64,000 nucleotides of DNA, taken from contig SADC01000859.1 of assembly GCA_004194705.1 (NCBI GenBank), forward strand, positions 1 through 64,000, in the 5' to 3' direction. Shown here one piece after another: positions 31,417 through 41,079 of the stretch. A program made the translations under genes and the position numbers. Under the pieces are notes generated by a model. That model was not told the origin of the DNA, made no database searches, and was given only the letters and a program-made list of their open reading frames with translations. Positions within the stretch are counted from its first letter, which is position 1, and each line of letters starts with the position of its first letter. This DNA is from Ditylenchus dipsaci. Its lineage: Eukaryota; Nematoda; Chromadorea; Rhabditida; Anguinidae.

Positions 31417-31682
31417 TATCTTGTTTTACTTTTTCTGGATAGGCTAGGATCCAGTCTTCTTTTTGGACTAATGAATTTTAAAAAATTCCAAATTTCTGTT
31501 TTCGGAACAGTTTCACTTTGATAGAATGCAACCTCTCAAGTTTTTTTTTATTTGAAACTTTGTCATCTCAACTCTTAAAGTATTTTACTTATTATGATTA
31601 GTAAATTTTCTCCGAAACATCGCGAAAATTCCGGTTTCGCTAACTATTTTAAAGAACCATAACTCTGGTATGCATGTTATTT

Positions 31683-31800
31683 CATCTCAACTCCAAGCCC
31701 TAGCGCCCCCTTCGGGGGCGCAGGGGGTTGAGAGTTAGAGATGCGCGCACGCATTTACCTTAGACATGATTCCGAGAAGTACACTTGATCATAAAATGCG
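31683..31800. repeat. GC-rich hairpin repeat (second copy)
   Basis: gcgcccccttcgggggcgc stem, with ttaccttagacatgattccg (complement of the GTAAGT phrase). It lies just outside the inner edge of the left arm. Confidence 0.65.
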
Positions 31801-31984
31801 TATAGGGTCAATTTTTGCCACAGCCCAAGTTGAAAAACATGGTAAAGCAGCTAAAAAAAAGTGGCCCTTGTATTATTCCCTTCCCCTCCCAATACAGCCC
31901 ATAGTCCCTCTAAGCTACTTTTCTGGTCCCTTTATGGCAAAATTATTGCATAAAATGGTTTTTAGACACTCCCAAAAAAGTCGA

Positions 31985-32066
31985 TTTTTCGGGGGGGGGG
32001 GTGTTGGTTATATGATAGTAGGTCCGATTTTGGGGGGGGGGGGGAGTGGTATATGACAGTAGCGTC
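31985..32066. repeat. Poly-G snapback pair
   Basis: Two units, each a run of G followed by tatatga.agtag. Same family as 11590-11822. Confidence 0.55.
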
Positions 32067-32069
32067 AAT

Positions 32070-32700
32070 ATTTCTTTAAATTCTTCGGTACACCCTGTGT
32101 ACCACCCCTTTAAAAACACTCAAAAATTCTGTCCTTGTCAATTTTTTTCTCATTTAATTTTTTTAACATCAGGTGGTAATATGTTACTGTATATATATCA
32201 ATATTGTATTACTTTTAAATAACTAACAAGTCGTAGTGGTTTATTTTTACGTTTTTTCTTCACGATTTTTTTGTTAACACTCCACGGCTCATGCGTGACT
32301 TTTGCCTATCCCAAGGCAAAATTTTATGGCTAACACGATGGCATTTTCAGATTTTTTCAAATTTAAAAAGGGCTTCAAATCGAATTTGAAAGGCCGAAAC
32401 CATGAAATTCGACAAAGTGTGACTGTTTTGTTATTTTCATACCGCAAACCACTTTTAACGCCCTGAACAAACTAAAAGCCATTAAAACTACTGCAATAAT
32501 ATCTTGAGCCACCCTTAAGAACCAATATCTATTTCCACCTCCCAAACATGCTGAATCGGTCTTACTTAGGAACGCATTTCACAAGAAACGCATTTGGTCG
32601 ATTTTTTTATAAAACTGCCCTTGAATTATCGAATTCATTGTCAAATAATTGATTCTGTTCCAAACAAATCAAAATAAAGGAGATTTATGCCTTGGCCACA
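32070..32700. other. Gene-free stretch
   Basis: AT-rich. A ttcggtacaccctgtgta phrase at 32084 resembles a mariner end. No exon is recognised. Confidence 0.4.
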
Positions 32701-32712
32701 ATGGAAGGGAAC

Positions 32713-32795
32713 ACGGACAATTCATCCTCAGCCGATTCGTTCTTGGCCGATTAGTCCTTGGGCCGATTCTTCCTTGGCCGATTCGTCATCAGCCT
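32713..32795. repeat. GGCCGATTCGTCCTT word array
   Basis: Five units of about 16 bases, ttggccgattcgtcctc. A short ttgatccttggtaaaatgat pair follows at 32840-32880. Confidence 0.7.
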
Positions 32796-32941
32796 CGTTT
32801 TTGTCTTAATTTAAGCAAAAATTGATTTTTTGCGGTGAATTGATCTTCTGCAAATTGATCCTTGGTAAAATGATCTTTCAATTTTTTCAAGTTACAGGTT
32901 TCCGGTACTGGTCGGTACCGGGGCATTCGTTTGTACAATTA

Positions 32942-34284
32942 CCGTATTTGTTCTAATAGCTCACCCCTCTCCATTAACTCACCCCTTTCGAATAACTCAC
33001 CCCCTGAGAGCTGATCGAAAAAAACTCACCCCTCTCTAATAGCTCACCCCCCCCCCCCTAGTGAAGTAGTTCTTGTCGGCAGTTTCGATAAAAAATCAGA
33101 AATCATTTTTCGATGCTTATTTTTCTTAGCACGATTTGAAGTCTAGAAAACACTCTACCGTACAATTTTTTTAAACCAGTTTCAAAATTCCTTTTTTGGC
33201 TTGCGTGTAATATTTTTGATTTCCACGCATCATTATAGTGTTTAATGGAAAACATAATTGCTAACTACGGCAGCAGCTCCGAAAGTGAAGATGAGCAAGT
33301 CAAAACGCCGAGGAAGCTCAAAGCTTATTCTACGGAATTTGAATTCTTAAAGGTGGCTAAGCACGCTAAGAATATCTGGACGGCGACTCACGTTCAATGA
33401 CATTGATGATCAACTAGCAGCTTGGGTGAGAGAACGTAGGTCTACAAAGCTTCGCGTCTCTAGAAGAATTGTGCAGCAGCAAGCGGTAAGGACGTTCAAC
33501 TCAGAAAAAGACCACGGAGATTTCAAGCTTTGTTTCTGTCTTTTATACTTTGTCAACAAGGAAAATCTTAGTGCAGTACTGGATGGCTAAATAAGTTCGT
33601 GTTGCTCCATAATTAATTCACAGCCGCTGGAAAGAATTCACAGCCGCTGGAAATCCTCGAGCTCCGTCTATGGAAATTTACCTAGATTGGATCGTCTCAG
33701 CTTGGAGTCGCTTTCAACTGAGTCTATTGCTAAGTCTTTAAGGTTTTATCTTCTGCTTTTGGTTTTTTCACAATGAACTTCTATTTTCAGACTGTGGGAT
33801 TACGATTTGCCACGACGAGAGTGAAGACGGTCTAGTCCACTGCTTCAAAGAACATGGCCTGATTCCCGATGGAGAATTCGATCTAATGGAAGCCCGGTAT
33901 GCGATGGATCAAGTTACTGCCGCTGAAGAAGCTGACGTGGGAGAGGATGAAGAAAACGCGTACATCAGCAATGAATCTCTACAGTTTGAATCTGATGATT
34001 ATGATATATAATTCTTTCTATATTTTTTTAAAAAATGTAGAATTGTACCCCTTTCAATAAATCTGATGATTTTTGGTAGGAATGTGAAGGTATAGATATG
34101 TGAAGCAAATGACAATTTTTGCTTGGGTACTTTCCCTTACGCAAAAAAAAATCCGGCGCCTTTAGCGCCGACCCTTTGAAAAATAACCCACCCCTCTCCA
34201 TTAACTCACCCTCTCTAATAACTCACCCCCCTGGAGAGAGGTTGAAAAATAACTCACCCGGGTGAGCTATTAGAACATTTACGG
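32942..34284. mobile_element. CCGTATTTG..CTAATAGCTCACC transposon, pogo/Tc5-like
   Basis: 1343 bases between TA at 32940-32941 and 34285-34286. Ends are arrays of the word tctaatagctcacccc with ctccattaactcaccc. Its terminal skeleton equals that of the GAAGGCC elements, with the word changed to GCTCACC. It carries a transposase remnant at 33245-34011. Confidence 0.85.
33245..34011 (+). pseudogene. Transposase remnant with Tc5/CENPB-type HTH
   Basis: The N-terminus is acidic then basic (SSSESEDEQVKTPRKLKAYS). After a frame break near 33385 follows LAAWVRERRSTKLRVSRRIV, which fits the Tc5/CENP-B-like DNA-binding domain (HTH_Tnp_Tc5). After an intron-like or deleted part, the C-terminus reads CGITICHDESEDGLVHCFKE and ends at 34011. 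The catalytic DDE core is missing, so the copy is internally deleted and could not transpose by itself. Confidence 0.65.
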
Positions 34285-34556
34285 TACTTTCTTGGAATTT
34301 TCAAACACTGTTGAACCATGAGTAGGATTTGAGTAGGATACCATGGTTTTTCACACCTTTTGGCTAAATCTAACATTTTCAGATTGTAAGAGAGGGATAC
34401 CCTTCCAGGGTGGATGCAGGTGGTTTTCCTACTCATCTTGAGGTTAATTAATCTTGAGGTTAATTAAAAATCCCTAGTCAATTATTTTTCTGGCATAAAC
34501 AGCAAAGAAAAAAGTCTGCACCCACCGGAATTTGAAGCTGTAGCCTCGGAGATTTA

Positions 34557-35502
34557 CCGGGTGTCCCAAAAATACCCGACTGATTTTTAAACAACTTTTT
34601 TAGATGATTCTTGCATTCAAAAATTACTTCAATGATATCATTTTGTAGCTCTTTCCTTCCTCTTTCGAATGGTATATTCAGTTTTCTTTTATAATTGATA
34701 TTTCCTGTAAAAGTTGAAGAAAGAAGAAAGGGGGTGAAAAATAATTTATGCAGAGCATTCTCCGTTTTAATTTTGGATGCAATCAAAACAAATTAGCAAC
34801 TCAATTTATTCGATAAAAAATCCAAAGATACAGTCCTCTAGAATTTGCATTCCACTATCGAGTGATATATAATTTTTTTTCTATTCAATGAAATGGCCTC
34901 TCTTTGCATCAGTGCATTCACGGAGTCTTTTCGGGAACGCGTCAATGGCAGTTTGAATCATTTTGAGAGGAACTTCATCCCACTCTCGCACCAAATAAGC
35001 TTTCGATGAAGCGATGGAGTTGTGTCGCTTGGAACAGGCCTTTGATTCGAGGTAAGACCAGGCAAAGAAGTCCATGACGTTGAAGTCCGTAGAATTGGGA
35101 GGCTATTCACCAGTTGGACGAGTGTCCATTCTGCTGGAATCACTACTCGTCTCCCAAGTTCTCCTCTGCCCATGGGAGAAGTTGTGTTTCAAGCATTTGC
35201 CGGTACTCTGGGGCATTGACCTTTGTTCCTCGGGGCACAAGAAAGAGTTGATTTTTAATTCACAGAACAAACCAGTTGAAAATCGAATTCTATTTAAGAT
35301 GGAAATGAAAATAAATTATTTTCCACCCCCTTTCACTTTCTTCAACTTTTACAGGAAATATCCATTATAAAGGAAAAGTGAATAAACAATTCAAAAGAAG
35401 AAGGAAAGAGCTACGAAATGATATCATTGAAACAATTTTTGGATGCAAGAATCATCTTAAAAGGCCGTTTAAAAATCCGTCGGGTATTTTCGGGACACCC
35501 GG
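34557..35502. mobile_element. Mariner-family relic
   Basis: Inverted ends CCGGGTGTCCCAAAAATACC and the complement (ttttcgggacacccgg) are flanked by TA (34555-34556, 35503-35504). Arms of about 240 bases remain paired. The middle keeps the 3-prime part of a mariner transposase on the minus strand. Confidence 0.85.
34881..35205 (-). pseudogene. Mariner transposase, C-terminal fragment
   Basis: The readable tail runs from a QQNG stretch that resembles the QQDGAPAH motif (in frame with stops) through MDFFAWSYLESKA, then DEVPLKMIQTAIDAFPKRLR and GHFIE. This is the D-adjacent C-terminus of mariner transposases. The N-terminal two thirds and the first catalytic Asp are gone, and stops interrupt the rest. 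Confidence 0.75.
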
Positions 35503-35610
35503 TAGAGGATGAATTTAGCAAAGGATGAATTTATCGCTGGATATACTTATCGGATGAATTTACTGAGGATAAAATCGTTCAAGCATGAACTTATCGAAGA
35601 TGCATCCATC
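35503..35610. repeat. GGATGAATTTATCG word array
   Basis: Seven words ggatgaatttatcg / gaacttatcg, directly after the mariner relic. Confidence 0.65.
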
Positions 35611-35619
35611 TACAGCCAT

Positions 35620-36165
35620 TCTGGCGCACTAATTACCGGCGCACTAACTACGCATAACCCCGAAGACAACTGGTAAAAACCTTCAAAAATCAACGGAAAA
35701 AGTGTCAGACCCTAGGCGGGAACAAACTTTTTGGAGAGTCGTTAATCAGAGAGTCGACTTACCTGATCTTCAAAATTACATATGAAATGCAAAAAATCAG
35801 ATGGACGAAATTGTGAAGTTTTAGAAAAATGATTAGCAAAATCGGAACCCTTGTGATGTTGTCAAATCATAATTGGTAAAATACTTTAAGAATTGAGGTA
35901 AAAAAAGTTTTGAACCTAGGCAAGAAAAAACTTGAGAAGCATCATACCAAAGCAAGACTGTACCAAAAACCGAAATCGAAAAATAGTTGTTTTCCACTTG
36001 GTCAGTCCGAAAAACCGACCGAACCATGTCCAACCCAAAACAAGTAATATGAGACAAACATGATTGAAAAATTTATTCAATTTCAAGTAACATATCAAAT
36101 ATAGCATTCAGTAAATTCAAGTATTCAAATAGTCTGTGCAGATTGGTGATGGTGATTCATAAACA
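35620..36165. other. Gene-free stretch
   Basis: Contains gtgtcagaccctaggcggga (35702) near gagagtcgacttacctg, fragments of pogo-like MITEs. No exon is recognised. Confidence 0.4.
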
Positions 36166-36341
36166 TCTTTTAAATAGCTGCTCTGAAAAGAGTAATTGTA
36201 AAGAGAAACCAAAGAAATGAGTACAAAGTCTCAAGAAATATGCCCATTTCAAACGGACATAATTTTTTTCTAGGATTTTCAAAAAAAACCTGTTTTTTTG
36301 CAAACCGCCCTAGCTTTTTATAAAAATTCGATTGGCATATA

Positions 36342-36399
36342 CAGTCGAGTCTCGATATAGTGATCATCCTCAAGTGAACACAATATCGAGACTCGACTG
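36342..36399. mobile_element. Minimal pogo-like MITE, 58 bases
   Basis: CAGTCGAGTCTCGATATAGT plus complement with almost no interior, between TA at 36340-36341 and 36400-36401. Confidence 0.75.
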
Positions 36400-36664
36400 T
36401 AATGTCAAAAGCAGGATAACCGTTTGGTCGTGACATTGATAGGGTTCTGTTTTGTTGATTGTTTTTAGATAGATAAGGTTCAAACCACAAAAGGTAAATT
36501 TTTTTTATTGACACTAAACATACTTAAAAAGTTCTTGTGAATAACTGAGTCAATCTGCGCTTGGAGACTTCCAAAAAAGTTATGAACGTTTGAAAGCAGC
36601 TTATTTCTTGAGACACTTCGGAATTCTAAAACTGACCTTGTGTTGTATATTATTACAGTCAATG

Positions 36665-37432
36665 CTAAGGTGTGAATAATTCCAAGCAGCGCTCCTCTGA
36701 AACGTATGAGACCACAGCCGTCATTCCTAAGTTAAAAAAAAATATTCTATGCGAGGAATCAGCAACCTGTAAAAGTCTACCACTGAACTTTCTCCTATGC
36801 AATCTTTCAAACGCCAGTCTAGCGAAATCGGCACTACTCAGCTGGATGTACAAAACCCTCATGCTTTGTTCAATTCTGACATCTGGCAAATCCCTTAAGA
36901 TATCCTTAACTGCTATACAAACCTGTTGAGAATTCCATCTGAAATAAGTATTTAAAGTCTGTGTTAGACAGAATCGGATTGACAGCACAGCTATAGGGTG
37001 AGTTAAAAAAACTCACAGTCCAGAAAATGATGCCATTCTAATAAATGAACTCAATGGCGTGGTCAGCAACTCAAGTATTTGAAGTCTTCTCTGGAAATGA
37101 GAGTTACAGAATTCAAGAAAATATTTTGCAGATAAAAAACTTTCGCTTAGCATTTCAGTTTGCAAAAGGTTTGTATTTAACAGCGATGCGTAACCTACAC
37201 TGAAAAGGTCGTTGAAAATTTTGACTTGTGGAGCAACAAGTTCCACAAAAAGTGCAGATGTGTCAATAAACTTGTTGCAGGCGTCCTCATTGAAGAACAG
37301 CACAATATCCTGGAGAACTTCATTAGGCAGGCTGCAGGGCTCGTAAGGAATGCCGCAACAGTAGATAAAATATAGCATCCTCAGTTTTTTTGAAACAATT
37401 TCCAATAATAAGGTGATGTGGCGAAAAACCAT
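36665..37432 (-). CDS. F-box protein with an RRM-like C-terminal segment
   Basis: Two exons on the minus strand, about 37017-37432 and 36665-36938, 79-base intron, about 229 residues. Residues about 18-45 hold an F-box-like motif (PCSLPNEVLQDIVLFFNEDA). F-box proteins usually bring substrates to SCF ubiquitin ligases through Skp1. The C-terminal exon (WNSQQVCIAVKDILRDLPDV ... LYIQLSSADFARLAFERLHR) ends in a KFSGRLLQV pattern reminiscent of an RRM strand; that is only a resemblance. This is the only one of four copies in the window with an unbroken frame and no inserted fold-back. It starts just downstream of another copy's tail, so it arose by tandem duplication. Confidence 0.65.
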
Positions 37433-37587
37433 ATTTAGACGTTCCACCCCTGCTGTATCCCTACCAATTCTTCACCAACAATTAGTCATTAGTTGCAACA
37501 CAGACAATAAATTGTGAATTGATTTGACCGATTGTAATGTAGTGTTCTGCATTGTTTCAAACCGTTGTGCAAAACCGTTGTGCAAAA

Positions 37588-39007
37588 AAAAGTAGTGCAA
37601 AACGTTTCTTCTAATGCTTTATTAAACACGGAATGTTTAAGATTTTTACAGGGTATGCAGCGCTCACGAATATGCTGTCTAAAAAATAATCCTGAAAATC
37701 CATATATCCCCAAACGGACTTTCAACACTGTTTTGTGATTCAATCTGAAGGGCATGTATGACAAAATAACACATTATTTTGTAGCGCAGAATGTGCTCTT
37801 TCAGGTGTTGTAAAGCATGTTTTAAAAAAATTGATAAAATAAATTTTGAACTTTTTTGTAAAATAACTGCAATTTTTAAAACTCACACTTAAAAAATCTT
37901 TAATTAATTTAATTTTCAATTTCATTTGAAGCGATGGTTATGAAAGTACAAAAAGATAGAAGAGCTCGTAGGGAACATTTATAGTGTTTAAAACAGATTA
38001 AAATTATATCTGGGGAAAAAGTTACAGCCTTATCTAAGTTTGTAGTTCCCGGTCTATGGGTCACATGTTTCAAAGGCCGATTTGAGCCACTTGTTCACGA
38101 GTTTTCGAAAAAACTTAAATACCGTCGTGTTACCCAGGAAATTCTGCATCAGGAAAACCAAAGGTCACGCTCGAGGATCGGAGTGATAAAACATGTTTTT
38201 AGGGCCCGGTGACCATTTTTAGAAAAAAAGATTTCATCAAAAATTGATTTTTTGCCATGGGTGTCCAAGGTTACTGGAGGGTATCTGGATTCCATTAAAA
38301 GATAGAATTTGAACATAGTATTTTTTAACTGCGACCTAGCGTATAAAGAGAGTAGAGAGCTAGTAGAGAGTCTTTTTGACCAGATCCAGTAACTAAAACA
38401 GGGTAGAATACTTTTATGTATGTATATAATAATAAAGTATCCACACCCTAGTACCCTTCGCCTTGGTCCCCCAAAGCAAAAAGTCAATTTTTGGTGAAAA
38501 GTTTTTTTTCCAAAAAATTGTCGACCGGCCCTAAAAACATGTTATCTATATGTTTCAGCAGCTTAAACGCACAAAAAGTGGTTAGACCTCTTTTTGGCAA
38601 CCCCATATAAGGCACTCCTGCCTTTTTATTGTTTACATGATTTATTACCTTAGAATTGATTTTGGCCTGATTTCAGGATACCGGCACATTTCCTCCCCGC
38701 CGAATATGTACCAAAATTTAGCTTATGATTTCAGTTTGCAAAAGGTTTCTACTTAACAGTGATTAGTAACCTACACTGTAAACGTAGTTGAAATTTTGAC
38801 TTGTGGAGCAACAAGTTCCACAAAAAGTGCAGATGTGTCAATAAACTTGTTGCAGGCGTCCTCATTGAAGAACAGCACAATATCCTGGAGAACTTCATTA
38901 GGCAGGCTGCAGGGCTCGTAAGGAATGCCGCAACAGTAGATAAAATATAGCATCCTCAGTTTTTTTGAAATAATTTCCAATAATAAGGTGATGTGGCAAA
39001 AAACCAT
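37588..39007 (-). pseudogene. F-box gene copy, upstream tandem partner
   Basis: The F-box segment at 38771-39007 is followed by the fold-back insertion (38150-38550) and by the block with SVESPFG (near 37700). It then joins at about 37588 directly to the 5-prime flank of the next copy (gcaaaaccgttgtgc duplicated at the join). It lacks the WN/RRM-like exon, so it is truncated. Confidence 0.65.
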
Positions 39008-39236
39008 ATTTAGACGTTATTTCCTGAAAAGTGTCACATTGCAATTTATTTTGGAAGCAATGCTTTATTTTTAAGATTACTGTGCTGGCATCAGTACCGT
39101 ACGACCAAAACTATGTTACCAACTTCCACGAATTTCAACACCGGCAATGATTTTGGTGTAGTAACTAGAAGCCAAAAGTAACTTTCTGTGTAGTAACTGT
39201 TTGGAAACCAAAATTTGTTCTCTCTTTGACCCCTTA

Positions 39237-40133
39237 TTATGTTTGAGGTAAATTGTGTGCATATAGAAAAACCTTGCAATCTAGAAAACTAGCCGACCAG
39301 TTTGGATACCCGCATGTTATCGTTTTCAGGCCAGGATTCTCTGAATCTCTAAAAACTAGGGTACCTGTGATCCAGTTCTTTAAAAGCTCTGGATAAAATT
39401 CCTGAAAAATACAAGTATCCATTTTGTAACTGTATAAACTCTCTTTCGAATCAAAATTCACACTTTGAACGTGGTTGCGGTCCTAGCTCACTACCTTGTG
39501 CCTGTTTATTTGGGGACAGGGAAAGATATAAAAGCTAATATTGACTTGTTTGGTTGACGCTGACATATTTCCATTATTATTATTGGGCTATTGGTATTGA
39601 AAATGTTTTGTAAAATTTAAATTTGGCACATCTTTAATGTATGGAGAATTGCAAACCTGCATCGGATCTTGACGTCGCATATTTTGTTTGTGTTCCTGGA
39701 AAAAAAATATACAAAAAGTGAAAGCATAAAAAGTGAAAATATACAAACCAAGAAATCCAAAATGCCTTCAAACACGCTAGACAAACTGTAGGGGTCGGCA
39801 TGTAACGATCAGCAGGTGTAGCCAAGAGATAAATTTCTTTATAAGCCAAATACAGCACAATCCACTTTGCTAGTACCACCATCACTGCACGTTTGAATAC
39901 CCCCAATTGATTTCGAAGAGAGAAGCTAACTCTTTGAATAAAGACAAATCCACACATCACCAGAAAGCTTGCTTGGAAAGTAAGAAGTCTGAAACTAGTA
40001 CTGAAGCACACAAAAAAGTTTCGTAATATTTTCATGCTTACGAAGGATCATTCTGCAGTGCGGAGGAAAAACCCCATAGCTGGACTAGAGCGATAACCAG
40101 ACCGAGAAGCAAGGCCAAGATATATGCAAACAT
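39237..40133 (-). CDS. Small multi-pass membrane protein, unidentified
   Basis: Four exons on the minus strand: 40042-40133, 39749-40000, 39657-39695 and 39237-39401, about 182 residues if one T is restored near 39396. Hydrophobic segments are FAYILALLLGLVIALV at the start, TFQASFLVMCGFVFI, VVLAKWIVLYLAY and VCLACLKAFWISW, so three or four membrane passes. The splice sites are all GT/AG. A strong acceptor (tgtttttcag) lies four bases before the first ATG with no visible upstream exon, which would fit spliced-leader addition. I do not recognise the family. It is not repeated in the arms. Confidence 0.55.
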
Positions 40134-40139
40134 AAGTCT

Positions 40140-40540
40140 GAAAAACACGCAAAAATAGTCGAAATAAAGAATTATTTAACAGGCTATTTAAAATTATAGA
40201 GATAGAAACGGGACGGGGTCCGACCGGGATCAGAGTTTTAACTAAAATTTTCTACTGGAATCTCCCGGTTGGATTTCCATACTCCCAGTCCGAGTTTCTC
40301 CTCTATCTCGCCACTAAATGAGGAATGACTCCACATCTATTATATTTATCTCCATTCCCTCAAGTTGGATCCCCATAAGGTCTCAAACTTTTTTGGGTCT
40401 CTTTTGAGATTATTCAGTAAACGTAATTTGTTTGATGCGTTGCCTTTTGGCCCGTTTTTTCTCGAATTTCAAATTTTTTATGTGGACTCATTTAAACTCG
40501 TCATAATTTTGTCGTTTATTGTGAACAATCACTTGTATGC
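40140..40540. other. Gene-free stretch
   Basis: A small word cluster, actcccggttggatttccat, lies at 40200-40310. Otherwise AT-rich with no exon recognised. Confidence 0.35.
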
Positions 40541-40549
40541 AGGGTTCGC

Positions 40550-40650
40550 CCAAAAGGCGCCCGACTCAAAGGGCGCCGTAGGACAAAAGGCGCCCGCCCA
40601 GATGGCGCCCGACCTGAGGTTACAGGTTCAAATCCTGGTGGTATCAGGCA
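40550..40650. repeat. GGCGCCC word array with a B-box-like motif
   Basis: Words aaaggcgcccg occur five times in both orientations, then ttacaggttcaaatcctgg, a good tRNA T-arm/B-box match. Confidence 0.6.
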
Positions 40651-40694
40651 TTATTTTTTTATTGGATGATAGTCATAAAATAGTTTTTTTGAAG

Positions 40695-41039
40695 ACCAGT
40701 TAGCTTCAGGGTGGGTAACCGCCTGGTACCTCCACTAAATGGAACTGGTTCACAATGTGGACCCCAAAATCTGCCTTGGTCCCCCCTGTTCTTTTTTCTT
40801 GAAAAATGCCTTGGTCCCCCTGTCCATTAGAGTTATAATAATGTTGTGATCATGGTTATTATGGTTAAATGATCACCTTGAACATGATCACCTTCAAAAC
40901 AACAGGGGGAACCAAGGCATTTTTTAAGAAAAAACAACAGGGGGACCAAGGCAGATTTTGGGGTCCACATTGTGAACCAGTTCCATAAAACACCAGTTAG
41001 CTTCAGGGTGGGTAACCGCCTGGTACCTCCACTAAATGG
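40695..41039. mobile_element. Fold-back flanked by 48-base direct repeats
   Basis: A 48-base sequence starting accagttagcttcagggtg is present without visible change at 40695-40742 and 40992-41039. Between them is a palindrome (40743-40982) whose arms contain two GGGGACCAAGGC words each. Confidence 0.8.
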
Positions 41040-41079
41040 GATCCACCTCCAGAATCCAAAATTTTGGATCTAACACGGG

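Larger units (their letters stand above)
20053..31652 (+). repeat. Left arm of the large inverted duplication
   Basis: Reading inward, this matches the reverse complement of 52689-64000 (for example 20053 aaatagttgacttaa pairs with the window end, and 31620 cgcgaaaattccgg pairs with 52705). The inner edge falls at a TTAA on both sides (31649-31652 and 52689-52692). The outer edge cannot be seen because the right arm runs past the window. Left-only insertions are 21426-21584, 22738-24136, 28907-29169 and 30548-31416. Confidence 0.9.

Noticed and set aside
35833..36514. Minus-strand frames of 63-114 codons
   Set aside because: They cross MITE borders (for example 36342-36399) and show no conserved motif; chance frames in AT-rich DNA.
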